Shown piece by piece: positions 54,897 to 63,632 of a DNA stretch of 64,000 nt. Source of the DNA: a virus; the IMG/VR virus record IMGVR_UViG_3300044467_000006, positions 30,361 through 94,360 of that record. One strand, written 5' to 3'. Every line of letters begins with the position of its first letter. Position 1 is the stretch's first letter. Position numbers and translations under genes: made by a program. Under the pieces are notes generated by a model. It was not told where the DNA came from. It did no database searches and saw nothing but the letters and a program-made list of their open reading frames with translations.

Positions 54897-54901
54897 CGTG
54901 G

Positions 54902-55207
54902 ATGAATCACCGTAACCCCAAGCAGTCCATTCTTGCTGAAAACAGGGTCACTCTTTTAAAGGAAACTGTCGTAAGGGCCATGACCGAGAGGAAGACTTAC
55001 CGGCTGGCTCTCTCAGACAAAGAGCTTTCAGAACTAGCCAAGATTCCACTCAGAAGTACCCGGCGCTATCTCAAGTGTCTGATTGATCGTGGAGTCTTTG
55101 AGGTGCAGAGGAAGAGACATCTGCATCATTCTCTGGGGTGGTGTAACGAGAGAACAATCTTCCTTACTCCCACTTACCAAATCGTTGCACAACGGAGGAA
55201 TCAATGA
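54902..55207 (+). CDS. Winged-helix DNA-binding protein, 101 aa
   Basis: Residues about 35-72 (LALSDKELSELAKIPLRSTR, then RYLKCLIDRGVFEVQRKR) form a clear helix-turn-helix and wing, as in replication-initiation or MarR/ArsR-like small regulators. The ATG follows TAGGAG in the inverted repeat. It is the natural candidate to bind the neighbouring iterons, as initiator or autorepressor. Its stop overlaps the chaperonin ATG (ATGA), so the chaperonin is co-expressed. Confidence 0.7.
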   Translation: MNHRNPKQSILAENRVTLLKETVVRAMTERKTYRLALSDKELSELAKIPLRSTRRYLKCLIDRGVFEVQRKRHLHHSLGWCNERTIFLTPTYQIVAQRRNQ

Positions 55208-57063
55208 GCATGACGTACCGGAAAGTTAAGTCGGCGTCCAAGAGCGTGCTGACTCGTGGCCCCATTCTTGAAGCCAAGGTTTTGAACACGATGAAGACGG
55301 TCAGCAATCTCGTGGGAGCAACTCTCGGCCCGGGTGGCAATTCGGTTCTTCTGGAGCGTCAGGAACACGGTCTTCCAAACTTCGTCACGAAAGACGGAGT
55401 GACGGTTTTTAGGTCTATTGGGTTTCAAGATCCGGTCGCTCACGCCATCATGGAATCGGCCCGAGACGCCTCGGTCCGTACCGCTTCTGAGGCTGGAGAT
55501 GGAACGACTACTGCAACGATTCTAGCCTACTCAATCGTCAAGAATATCAGCGAATACTGCAAGAAGAATCCACACGTTAGCCCCCAGAAGGTAATCCGCA
55601 AGCTGCAACGATACTTCCGAGATACAATTGAGCCTACGATCCGTTCTTGCTCTATCGCGGTAGAGCACGGAACGCCTGAAGGCGACAAACTTCTTTGGAA
55701 TGTTGCGAAGCTCAGTGCAAACGGTGACGGCGACCTAGCCGATGCTGTGATTGAGTGCCTTGATCTTGTCGGAGACAAGGGCAACGTCACCATCACTGAA
55801 ATTAGTGGGCCTACCGCTTACGAGGTAGAACGTATTGAAGGTTTCCCCGTCAATGTGGGGTACGAAGATTCTTGCGGTCGCTTCTACGCCAAGTTCATCA
55901 ACGACCCCGGCAACCAAAGGGTGTACGTAGAGAAGCCGATCTTCCTTCTCTTCCATGGTCGAGTCACCGACATTCAAAGCATTATCTTCATCATGGAGCG
56001 CATTGGGATGGAGTGGCAGGCCAATGGCTTTAATCACAACGTCGTTCTGATTGCATCGGGCTTTAGTGAGAGCGTTCTGGCCCAGCTAGCAATGAACTGG
56101 TCAGAGCCGACGACCATCAACGTCTATCCACTTTTGGCTCCGATGAACGCGATTCCCAACAGCCAGTACGACTTCATGATGGACGTGGCGGCGATTACGG
56201 GAGCCAAGATTTTCGACACCCTCAACTACCCTCTGCCACGAACCCATGAGGAAATCAGCTTGGACGATCTAGGCAGTAAGATCGAGTCGTTCGAGTCAAC
56301 CCGCTTCCGCTCTACCATCGTTGGTCAGTGCGACGAGGTTCTGACTCTTGAACGAGTAGACATGCTTGAGAAGCAAGTTTTCCAGTCGTCTGGCTCAATT
56401 CTTGAGACTACCTACTTGCAAGAGCGTATTGGCAAGCTAACCGGCGGCATCGCTAAGCTCAAGGTGATTGGAGCCTCCAACGGAGAACTTCGTGAGCGTC
56501 GTGATCGTGCGGAAGACGCCATCATGGCTGTCCGCAAGTCCATCGAATTTGGGGCCATTCCGGGCGGTGGATGGGCACTTGTGAGGCTAGTCACTGAAAT
56601 CAACAACAGTAAGGACGAGCAATTAATTCAGGTGCTTGGAACGGCCTTCCTAGAGCCCGTCATGGTGCTATTCCGCAACTTAGGTTATTCCGACGCGGAA
56701 ATCGGAAACCTTTTCCTCCCTGTGCCTAGGAAGATGAAGCCTACTTTCTGGGATACCTTGTTCGAGCGCAAGCCAAAGATGGCTTACAGCGGGTCGGCTA
56801 TCTCTGGCATGGAAAGCAAGAATGCCATGGTCTACGACTGTCAGGAAGGGAAGTGGGTTAACGCCATCGAAGGAGGAATCCTCGACTCTACCCCTGCGGT
56901 TCTTGAGGCAATTCGCAATAGCCTGTCTATCGCTACCTTGCTTGGGACCTTGGGGGGATGCATCGTGTATCCTCGTGACACCGAACTGGAACGTCAGGAG
57001 GCGCGGGACACTGACGAGTACCTCCGCACCGTTGATGACAATCCTGCGAATGAAAGACTATAG
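55204..57063 (+). CDS. groEL: Phage-encoded GroEL-type chaperonin, 619 aa
   Basis: Chaperonin blocks in order: LVGATLGPGGNSVLLE (nucleotide loop), TKDGVTVFRSI, EAGDGTTTATILAYSIV (ATPase Asp), VGDKGNVTI, then the substrate-binding apical region, ERRDRAEDAIMAVRKSIEFG then AIPGGGWALVRLV, and DSTPAVLEAIRNSLSIATLL. It is about 70 residues longer than E. coli GroEL; an insertion at about 505-550 (FERKPKMAYSGSAI region) and a charged tail replace the GGM tail. Folds phage proteins, perhaps the capsid, in the cytoplasm. No groES gene is seen in the window, so like phage EL-type chaperonins it may work alone. Confidence 0.9.
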   Translation: MSMTYRKVKSASKSVLTRGPILEAKVLNTMKTVSNLVGATLGPGGNSVLLERQEHGLPNFVTKDGVTVFRSIGFQDPVAHAIMESARDASVRTASEAGDGTTTATILAYSIVKNISEYCKKNPHVSPQKVIRKLQRYFRDTIEPTIRSCSIAVEHGTPEGDKLLWNVAKLSANGDGDLADAVIECLDLVGDKGNVTITEISGPTAYEVERIEGFPVNVGYEDSCGRFYAKFINDPGNQRVYVEKPIFLLFHGRVTDIQSIIFIMERIGMEWQANGFNHNVVLIASGFSESVLAQLAMNWSEPTTINVYPLLAPMNAIPNSQYDFMMDVAAITGAKIFDTLNYPLPRTHEEISLDDLGSKIESFESTRFRSTIVGQCDEVLTLERVDMLEKQVFQSSGSILETTYLQERIGKLTGGIAKLKVIGASNGELRERRDRAEDAIMAVRKSIEFGAIPGGGWALVRLVTEINNSKDEQLIQVLGTAFLEPVMVLFRNLGYSDAEIGNLFLPVPRKMKPTFWDTLFERKPKMAYSGSAISGMESKNAMVYDCQEGKWVNAIEGGILDSTPAVLEAIRNSLSIATLLGTLGGCIVYPRDTELERQEARDTDEYLRTVDDNPANERL

Positions 57064-57070
57064 GAAACCC

Positions 57071-57955
57071 ATGAACTCACAACACAAGAAATTTCTGAAG
57101 GCGATCCAGAAACTAGAACTGACAGACGAGTGGAGCCACTCCGACCTCGCGCGTAACACCGCCGAAGCCTACCGGCTGCTTGACGAAATCATCACCATCG
57201 AGCAGACCAAGAGGCTCAATCGCCTCTGGATTCGTCGGCCTACGCCTGCGAGCGTTTTCTCTATCGGTAGTCTGTCTAACCTTACCCTCAATGCTTACAA
57301 GGGATGGGCGGCACGAGTGCTCGACACGGCAGAAGGACTCAAGCAGAAACCCGACGATAGGGTGAAGGCTCGCTCTCTCGAAACCATGACGGTAGCAAGA
57401 GACTACCTTCTTCAAAACAAAAACCGCTTCCTAGAGACTCCCAAGGACTCCATCTTCCACCGTGGGGCCTACGCCTTCCAGAAGAAGGTAACGTCGATGG
57501 TGGGGAAGCCGAACTTCAAGAACTGGTTTAGGAAGTCTCAGAAGCCCGCGACTAGCGACTTCATGGATTTCAAGTCCATTCGCGACCACATTGCTTATGA
57601 GGACGCCGCTGTGGGGAAAAGGGCCGAGGAGATTAGGATCCAACTGGATGAATGGGACGCTAGGAGAAAGGCCCGCGAAGCCGCAGCTACATGCAAGAAG
57701 TGCTTTGACACGGGCACAATTCCAGAAGTGACCGATCAAGACCACACCCCTCTCGAACCGGCTAAGCCGTGCGACTGCGGATGTAAGGTCGTAGAGGCAG
57801 AGAGGTTTACGATCACCAACCTTCCTCCTCTTTGTTCCTACTGTAACGACACCAAAATTTCCCCTCCTCTCAGCATCTCTCCTAGCTTGTTTACTGCCAC
57901 GCAAGGTCCGTGCGAAAGGTGTCAAGGAGCAGTAGCCGCCATACCTCAGAGCTAG
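57071..57955 (+). CDS. Protein with DnaJ-like cysteine-repeat C-terminus, 294 aa
   Basis: Starts MNSQHKKFLKAIQKLELTDE after ATAGGAAACCC. Residues 1-215 are helical and basic. Residues about 218-290 carry four paired-Cys elements: CKKCFDTGTI, CDCGC, CSYCNDTK and CERCQGAV, which resemble the CxxCxGxG modules of DnaJ zinc fingers. No J-domain HPD motif is seen. It directly follows the chaperonin (7-nt gap), so a client-binding or co-chaperone role is possible but unproven. Confidence 0.55.
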   Translation: MNSQHKKFLKAIQKLELTDEWSHSDLARNTAEAYRLLDEIITIEQTKRLNRLWIRRPTPASVFSIGSLSNLTLNAYKGWAARVLDTAEGLKQKPDDRVKARSLETMTVARDYLLQNKNRFLETPKDSIFHRGAYAFQKKVTSMVGKPNFKNWFRKSQKPATSDFMDFKSIRDHIAYEDAAVGKRAEEIRIQLDEWDARRKAREAAATCKKCFDTGTIPEVTDQDHTPLEPAKPCDCGCKVVEAERFTITNLPPLCSYCNDTKISPPLSISPSLFTATQGPCERCQGAVAAIPQS

Positions 57956-57963
57956 GAGGGTAG

Positions 57964-58218
57964 ATGCCAGTCTTCTACTTTGAGTGTCCGGTGTGCCACA
58001 TGCCAGATAGGATGATCCTTTCCCCTGAAGAGGGGAAGGGGGATGTCCCTTGCCGCGCTCCAGACTGCTCTGGCAAACTCAAGAGAACGAGGAAGGCTCC
58101 CACGACACGAATCACCGAAACGCTCGACAACGGACTAATGGCTAGGAGTCTTGAGAGGCTTGCCGATGCTGAAAAGATCCATCACGACCGAGCGCACGGC
58201 GAAACGGGCGTCATCTAG
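57964..58218 (+). CDS. FmdB-like zinc-ribbon protein, 84 aa
   Basis: MPVFYFECPVCHMPDRMILS, then CRAPDCSGKLKRTRKAP. The CPVC...CRAPDC pair and the PVFYFECP start resemble FmdB-type regulatory zinc ribbons (MPxYxYxCxxC). C-terminal half helical. Function unknown. Fits the DNA-metabolism operon by spacing. Confidence 0.65.
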   Translation: MPVFYFECPVCHMPDRMILSPEEGKGDVPCRAPDCSGKLKRTRKAPTTRITETLDNGLMARSLERLADAEKIHHDRAHGETGVI

Positions 58219-58227
58219 TGCTATAGA
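58219..58227 (+). promoter_or_regulatory. Extended -10 motif TGCTATAGA
   Basis: Lies just after the FmdB-like stop, 9 nt before the ATG of the SbcC-like gene; AGGGTAAG serves as ribosome site. Confidence 0.45.
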
Positions 58228-58236
58228 TAGGGTAAG

Positions 58237-60360
58237 ATGAAGTCCTCTCTAAGATCCTTAACCCTCAAGGGGTTCCGCTCTTTCGTCAAACCCAGCACAA
58301 TTCAACTCCCCAAGTCTGGGTTGGTTCTCATCAGCGGAGCCAACCTAGACGCTTCTGGGGTTTCTTCGGGCTCTGGCAAGAGCAGCCTCTTGTTGGCCAT
58401 TTCGCATGCATTGGGATACTGTCCGTTCTCAGCTACAGACCTTCAAGCGTGGAGCGGAAGCGAAGACCTAGAAGTTGAGTTAGAGTTAGAGACTGCCGAG
58501 GGGAGTTTCCTTCTCAAGAAGGGAGGCAAGTCTTCTCTTGCGGGACCAGCTATCAACGTAACTGGATCGGCTGCCACTCAATCTGGGCTTCAAAAGTTGA
58601 TTGGAATGGACAGCGATCTATTGTCGGCTCTGACCTATCGCCCTCAAAAGACGCACGGCCTCTTCCTTTCCAAGACCAACTCGGAGATGCAGGAGTTCCT
58701 AACCACTCTGCTGGGGCTTCACAAGTTCGAAGCCGCCATTGAAAGCAGCCAGACCAAACTCAAGGATTTAGAAGGACGTACCGAGCGTCAAGAGTCGGTT
58801 GTTCTTCAGGCGAAAGCCAACTACGAAAAAGCTATCGCCGTCCCCATCCCCAAGTTGTGGGATATCGTTGAACACGAAAATCTGTACGAGAAGGCCATGC
58901 TTCTTGAGAGCGGCGTCGCTTCCGCCGTTGAAGGGGCGCAGGTTGCACATACGCAACTGCAAGATGAGGCCAAGGCTATCAAGCAACAGACTACCGAAGC
59001 CGTCGAGCTTGCGGCCGAGAAAATAGGCCCTCGCCCCAGCGCACAAAACTCTACCACTCCAGAAATTGAAGCCCTTATTCAGACCAAGCTGACCGCAGAG
59101 AAGAGGTTTTCGGCACTACTCAGCAAGGACTCCGAGCGTCTAGACGATCTTCAGGGCGAAATCTCTACTGCGAAGGAAAACGTCAGGTTGCTTGAGCGCG
59201 ACATTAAGGATAGGAGGACTCACCCAGAGAGGATCTCCCTCTTAGAAGCCCAAGTACAGAAGCTCAAAGAGTCTCTGTGTCCTCGTTGCGAGCAAACTTG
59301 GCACAATCCAAGCTGCAAAAAGGATCTGGAACTGACAGAACATAACCTCTCTGCCCTTCGCTCCAACTTCGCAGAAATCCCTGCTCTTGAAAACAACGTA
59401 ACCCAACTACTTCAAAAGATTGCAGAACTTAGGGCTCAGACGATTCCCGATCCTAAGTGCGCGCAGATGTCGGAGATTGTTAAAACCCTTTCCATCGATA
59501 TTGCCTCTAAGCAAGCCGAACTAAGAGCCAGCCACTCAGTAGAGATTGCTCGGTGGGACAACGCTAGATCGACAGTAAGATCCGCTGCTCTGGAAGAAGA
59601 GAAGAAAGTCCTTGCCACACAGCAGGTTGCTATCGACGCTCAGTATCGCGTTCTCTTTGCTCTGATGAAGGAGCACTCGACTGCGATGGACGCCAAGTTC
59701 CAAGCAAAGAACAGGCTGGCGGCTGTCAAGAAGGACAACGAGTACATCGTTCTCAAGGCACGGGAAATTGTAGACACCGTGGACAAGACCGCCAAGGCTC
59801 TTGCCGCAGAGTCGGACAAGCTGGCTCTCCTTCGCTCCGAGTATGCTCAAGAAGCCGACCTGTTGGAAGTGCTCAAGGCGTTCCTAACCGCCATCTTTGA
59901 CGAGGTGCTTGACGAAATCGCCTACAACACCAACCAAATGCTGGCACTGGTACCCAACGTCGCTCATGTGACCCTGAGGTTCAAGTCAGAGAGCGTCACC
60001 CAGAAGGGAACAATCAAGCGTGCAATTACTCCGGTTCTTACTATCGGAGGGGGCGAACGTCCCCTCAAGAGTTCACTATCTGGCGGAATGTCTACTGCTG
60101 TAGAGCTAGCTGTCGATCTGGCCGTGCGTAAAGTTGTCTCCGCTCGCTCTGGAGTTAATCCCGGCTGGCTCATTCTCGATGAGTGTTTTGAAGGCTTGGG
60201 CGTTGTGGAGAAGGAAGCTTGTCTTGAGCTTTTGAAGCAAGCTGCGCTCGACACCCTCATTTTGGTTGTAGACCATGGCAGCGAGACAAAGGAATTGTTC
60301 GACCAGCGAATCTTGGTTGAATATTCCGACGGACAAAGCAAGGTAGTGACGGAGGAGTAA
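58237..60360 (+). CDS. Rad50/SbcC/T4 gp46-like recombination ATPase
   Basis: 707 aa. P-loop LISGANLDASGVSSGSGKSS, with an unusually long loop before GKS, and a Q-loop region follows. Long coiled coils (about 165-330 and 370-560) flank a zinc hook LCPRCEQTW near residue 350. The C-terminal half-site has LSGGMSTAVELAVDLAVRKV (signature) and GWLILDECFEGLG (Walker B), then LILVVDHGSE (H-loop). Forms the DNA-end-processing complex with the SbcD-like nuclease at 49322-50353. The gene downstream starts on its last base. Confidence 0.9.
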   Translation: MKSSLRSLTLKGFRSFVKPSTIQLPKSGLVLISGANLDASGVSSGSGKSSLLLAISHALGYCPFSATDLQAWSGSEDLEVELELETAEGSFLLKKGGKSSLAGPAINVTGSAATQSGLQKLIGMDSDLLSALTYRPQKTHGLFLSKTNSEMQEFLTTLLGLHKFEAAIESSQTKLKDLEGRTERQESVVLQAKANYEKAIAVPIPKLWDIVEHENLYEKAMLLESGVASAVEGAQVAHTQLQDEAKAIKQQTTEAVELAAEKIGPRPSAQNSTTPEIEALIQTKLTAEKRFSALLSKDSERLDDLQGEISTAKENVRLLERDIKDRRTHPERISLLEAQVQKLKESLCPRCEQTWHNPSCKKDLELTEHNLSALRSNFAEIPALENNVTQLLQKIAELRAQTIPDPKCAQMSEIVKTLSIDIASKQAELRASHSVEIARWDNARSTVRSAALEEEKKVLATQQVAIDAQYRVLFALMKEHSTAMDAKFQAKNRLAAVKKDNEYIVLKAREIVDTVDKTAKALAAESDKLALLRSEYAQEADLLEVLKAFLTAIFDEVLDEIAYNTNQMLALVPNVAHVTLRFKSESVTQKGTIKRAITPVLTIGGGERPLKSSLSGGMSTAVELAVDLAVRKVVSARSGVNPGWLILDECFEGLGVVEKEACLELLKQAALDTLILVVDHGSETKELFDQRILVEYSDGQSKVVTEE

Positions 60361-60740
60361 TGGAAGTTCAGAGAGAAGATAGGTGCGAGGTCTCTGGCAA
60401 AGACTGTGAATGGATTTGGTCGTGCGGATGCATGGCTGAATGTTGCCCATACGAAGGCGAGATGCACTGCCTCCTCTGCTATAGGAATAGAGATTGGATT
60501 AAGGGTGAGTATGTGGCTCCTCTCGTCGTCACGAAAAACACCAACCAACTCAAAGCAGGAGATTTGGTGATGGGGAGCGACCGGGAAGACATCGTGTTTC
60601 CCACCAACGGACAAAGAGTCACCAAGACAGAGCTAGAAGGCATCTACGTTCTGGTTTACTGGAACGACAGTGTGACGCCCGAACTATGGAACCCGTACTT
60701 TACATGGTACGTACAAGAAAGAGAGAACAGAAATGGCTAG
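60360..60740 (+). CDS. Cys-rich hypothetical protein, 126 aa
   Basis: MEVQREDRCEVSGKDCEWIW, then SCGCMAECCPYEGEMHCLLC: seven or more cysteines in the first 40 residues, probably metal-binding. The C-terminal half is beta-rich (EGIYVLVYWNDSVTPELWNP), resembling a small barrel. Unknown function. TAATG overlap with the SbcC-like gene. Confidence 0.6.
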   Translation: MEVQREDRCEVSGKDCEWIWSCGCMAECCPYEGEMHCLLCYRNRDWIKGEYVAPLVVTKNTNQLKAGDLVMGSDREDIVFPTNGQRVTKTELEGIYVLVYWNDSVTPELWNPYFTWYVQERENRNG

Positions 60741-61008
60741 GCCGAAGAAGGACCCTTACGACAATCTCGCAGACGAGTTCAAGAGCAAGATTGAAGGGGC
60801 AAACGACGAACAACTGGTTGAAATTCTTGGAGAAGTAGCCAAGAACGAGGAATACAATCGGCGGTGCAAAGAAGACGACCAAGACCTCCAAGAGAAGACG
60901 GCTCAAAAGGAAATGGCAGAGGAGCAGTACAAGGACTGCACCAAGGCCAATCGCCTGAAGACTCGTTACGTTTACGATATCCTGCGGGCTAGAGGAACCG
61001 AACCCTAA
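60733..61008 (+). CDS. Charged coiled-coil protein, 91 aa
   Basis: MARPKKDPYDNLADEFKSKI, then GEVAKNEEYNRRCKEDDQDL and a helix rich in Glu/Lys. It may form a coiled coil. Overlaps the previous gene by 8 nt; followed by a terminator. Unknown function. Confidence 0.6.
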   Translation: MARPKKDPYDNLADEFKSKIEGANDEQLVEILGEVAKNEEYNRRCKEDDQDLQEKTAQKEMAEEQYKDCTKANRLKTRYVYDILRARGTEP

Positions 61009-61020
61009 TCTTGGAATCTG

Positions 61021-61054
61021 CCCGGGAGACTAGCTCATCTGACTCCCGGGTTTT
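61021..61054 (+). terminator. Rho-independent terminator
   Basis: CCCGGGAG (61021-61028), 14-nt loop, CTCCCGGG (61043-61050), then TTTT. Perfect 8-bp GC stem. Ends the 54902-61008 operon; the next ATG is only 8 nt after the T-run. Confidence 0.8.
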
Positions 61055-61061
61055 CCATTTT

Positions 61062-61640
61062 ATGCCCAAGCCCACTAAAGGACTCAAGTGTCCTCATTGC
61101 AAGGAAGTCCGATTCAAAAAGGACTTTCCTCCCAAAACATCTGTCTCTGAGTCCACTCAATTGGCAACAGAGTGGTGCAAGCCTTGCAAAAAAGAGTACC
61201 AGCGAACATACGCGGCCAAGAGGAGGGCGGATCCACGCTGGAAGGATTCTCAGAAGGAGTCCAGTCGCGTTAACACAATCACTAAATACGGCTTGATCCC
61301 TGCTGAATACGACGAAATTTCAGCTATCCAAGGTGGCGTATGTGCTGGGTGTGGTCGGAAACCAAATCCAGATCGCCACTTGGATATTGATCACATCCAT
61401 CAGTCTGGTGAAAAGAAGAGAAGGCCCTACGAGCGCTTGCCGATGGTCCGTGGATTGCTCTGTCATTTGTGCAACAGGGTTTTGGGTATTTTGCACGACA
61501 ACCCACAGACGCTCAAAAATCTCGCAAACTATCTAGAAAACCCACCCGCACGGCCAGTCGTTCTCAAGGCGTTAGAAACCATGGCTGAGTATTTACGGAA
61601 CCCTCCAGCCCAGCAGGTACTAGAAGTACGAAAGGATTAA
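61062..61640 (+). CDS. Endonuclease VII-like HNH protein
   Basis: 192 aa from MPKPTKGLKCPHCKEVRFKK. The first 60 residues hold zinc ribbons (CPHC, CKPC); then an Endonuclease VII/HNH core: QGGVCAGCGRKPNPDRHLDI, DHIHQSG, VRGLLCHLCNRVLGILHDNP. T4 endonuclease VII resolves branched DNA before packaging; free homing versions are common too. Insertion directly behind a terminator, close before the reductase, fits a mobile gene. ATG at 61062 is set by CPHC alignment; a weak ribosome site precedes it. Confidence 0.8.
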   Translation: MPKPTKGLKCPHCKEVRFKKDFPPKTSVSESTQLATEWCKPCKKEYQRTYAAKRRADPRWKDSQKESSRVNTITKYGLIPAEYDEISAIQGGVCAGCGRKPNPDRHLDIDHIHQSGEKKRRPYERLPMVRGLLCHLCNRVLGILHDNPQTLKNLANYLENPPARPVVLKALETMAEYLRNPPAQQVLEVRKD

Positions 61641-61641
61641 C

Positions 61642-63603
61642 ATGCAACTCTCACCCGCCCAACAGTTCATCTACATCACAAAGTATGCTCGCTGGATGGA
61701 CACTCTAGGTCGCCGCGAAATTTCTTGGAAGAACGAAACCTCAAAGCGATACATTGATTTCTTCAAGAAGCGACTGGATGGGAAGGTTCCTAAGAAGATT
61801 TGGGGGATGATTGAGAACTACGTTGGCGAGATGGGCGCTGTTGGCTCCATGCGCGCGGCATGGGGTGCTGGTCCTGCACTAGAGAAGAACCACATTGTCG
61901 GATACAATTGCAGCTACGTTCCATTCCAAGACCTAGATGCGGTTGTGGAGCTATTCTACATCCTCATGTGCGGTACGGGAGTTGGATTCTCCGTGGAGAC
62001 TCGCTACACGTCCCAAATGCCGACGGTTAAGACTTGGATGGGCAGGGGGCGCGGTGTTTACACCGTGGCCGACAGTCGAGAAGGATGGGCCGATTCTCTT
62101 AAAATCGGGCTTTCCGCTTGGTTTAACGGAGAGGACATTGAGTTCGATTACTCCAAGATCCGCCCGCGTGGGGCTCGTCTTGTAACGATGGGCGGTCGAG
62201 CCAGCGGACCGGCTCCTCTTAAGCGTCTTCACGACTTCTGCCGTGACATCGTCATGGGAGCACAAGGTAGGAAGCTCAACGAGCTAGAGTGGCTCGACGT
62301 TGGTAACGTGATTGGGGATGTAGTTGTCGTGGGAGGAGTTCGTCGGGCCTCTGAGATTAACTTCTCGGACCTCTCTAGTGAGCTTCTCCGTAACGCAAAG
62401 ACGGGCTCCTTCCCAGTTCATCGCCGCAACAGCAACAACGCAGCGGTCTATTACAACAAGCCGTCCGTCTTTGACTTTATGAAGGAGTGGTCGGCTCTTG
62501 CTTCGTCCTTCACGGGCGAACGCAGCATCTTCAATGTCGAGGCGGTCAAGAAGTACATGCCGGATCGCCGCGAGTTCCGCGATGACATTCGGACAAATCC
62601 TTGTGGTGAGATTCTTCTCCGTCCGTTCCAGTTCTGCAACCTCTCTGAAGTGGTCGTGAGGTCAAACGACAAGTTCGATGCGCTTGTAGAGAAGGTCAAG
62701 GTGGCTGTATGGCTTGGAGCCATGCAGGCTACGCTAACCGATTTCCCTTACATCCGTCCCGACTTCAAGAAGAACTGCGAAGAGGAAGTTCTGCTAGGTG
62801 TCAGTCTCACTGGGCAGATGGACAATCCCAAGTTGATGACTGCCGAGAAGCTTGAGATCCTCAAGGAGTATGCCGTCAAGGAAGCCAAGAAAGCGTGCAA
62901 CGCTCTTGGCATCAATATGAGTGTGTCTGTTACGACAGGCAAGCCGTCCGGCACTGTCAGCCAATTGGTAGACTGCGCCTCGGGCTGTCATCCTCGCTAT
63001 GCGGCTTTTTATAACCGCCGCTACCGCTTGGCTGCGACCGACCCCGCCTTTAAACTCATGCGCGACCAAGGCGTGTTTTTTGAGCCCGAAGTTGGCGAAC
63101 GCCCCAAGGATATCAAGAAGCACCGGGCCGAATTAATGGAGAGAGGTCGTACCGAAGAAGAAGCCGAGATGCTTGTCCCTGAGTGGAACGAAGAGCAAGT
63201 TAATACTTGGGTTTGCTCCTTCCCCTCTAAGTCTCCCAAGGGTTCAATCACGCGCAACGACATGACGGCAATCGAGCAGCTTGAATGGTATCTTAAGATC
63301 AAGAAACACTGGGCTGAGCATAATCAGAGCGTTACGATTTTCGTAAGAGATGAAGAGTGGATGGATGTAGGCGCTTGGGTTTACAAACACTTTAATGACA
63401 TTGTTGCTGTCTCGTTCTTGCCATACGATGGCGGGAACTATGAACTCGCGCCTTACGAAGAGATTACCGAAGAGGAGCACGACAAGGCCCTCAAGAAGTT
63501 TCCTAAGATCGACTGGTCCCAACTGTCTAAGTATGAAACCGACGATATGACGGAAGGCGCACAAACTTTGGCCTGCACGGGCGGAAGTTGTGAGATTGTC
63601 TAA
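61642..63603 (+). CDS. nrdJ: Class II (adenosylcobalamin-dependent) ribonucleotide reductase
   Basis: 653 aa, monomeric RTPR-like. YNCSYVPF (C90) and FCNLSEVV (C332) are the expected redox pair; NPCGEI (N319, C321, E323) is the thiyl-radical loop. GKPSGTVSQLVDCASGCHPR and NRRYRLAATDPAFKLMRDQG are typical of the B12 class. The C-terminal ACTGGSC (C645, C650) is the reducing tail. Needs no NrdB subunit or oxygen; makes deoxynucleotides for phage replication, coupled functionally to thyX. Starts 1 nt after the endonuclease stop. Confidence 0.92.
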   Translation: MQLSPAQQFIYITKYARWMDTLGRREISWKNETSKRYIDFFKKRLDGKVPKKIWGMIENYVGEMGAVGSMRAAWGAGPALEKNHIVGYNCSYVPFQDLDAVVELFYILMCGTGVGFSVETRYTSQMPTVKTWMGRGRGVYTVADSREGWADSLKIGLSAWFNGEDIEFDYSKIRPRGARLVTMGGRASGPAPLKRLHDFCRDIVMGAQGRKLNELEWLDVGNVIGDVVVVGGVRRASEINFSDLSSELLRNAKTGSFPVHRRNSNNAAVYYNKPSVFDFMKEWSALASSFTGERSIFNVEAVKKYMPDRREFRDDIRTNPCGEILLRPFQFCNLSEVVVRSNDKFDALVEKVKVAVWLGAMQATLTDFPYIRPDFKKNCEEEVLLGVSLTGQMDNPKLMTAEKLEILKEYAVKEAKKACNALGINMSVSVTTGKPSGTVSQLVDCASGCHPRYAAFYNRRYRLAATDPAFKLMRDQGVFFEPEVGERPKDIKKHRAELMERGRTEEEAEMLVPEWNEEQVNTWVCSFPSKSPKGSITRNDMTAIEQLEWYLKIKKHWAEHNQSVTIFVRDEEWMDVGAWVYKHFNDIVAVSFLPYDGGNYELAPYEEITEEEHDKALKKFPKIDWSQLSKYETDDMTEGAQTLACTGGSCEIV

Positions 63604-63608
63604 ATTCT

Positions 63609-63617
63609 TGCTATACC
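63609..63617 (+). promoter_or_regulatory. Extended -10 motif TGCTATACC with weak -35
   Basis: TTGTGA at 63588-63593, 18-nt spacer, TATACC at 63612-63617, preceded by TGC. AGGAG follows and the ATG is at 63633, 15 nt after the -10. Confidence 0.5.
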
Positions 63618-63632
63618 TTCATAGGAGCAATC

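Larger units (their letters stand above)
54570..54901. other. Divergent noncoding region with iterons: origin/operator candidate
   Basis: 332 bp without a gene, between the minus-strand kinase and plus-strand wHTH genes. It contains the two 23-bp inverted repeats carrying the flanking promoters and ribosome sites, at least three full iterons of a GGATCGGTGAATGACCA unit plus one half-copy, and a CCTCGCGA direct repeat (about 54746-54764). This layout is typical of a replication origin or multi-operator control region. It is the largest gap in the window. Confidence 0.6.

Noticed and set aside
58237-60360. SbcC-like gene as a host SMC protein
   Set aside because: Length (707 aa), zinc hook and placement among phage genes fit T4 gp46-type proteins, not SMC.
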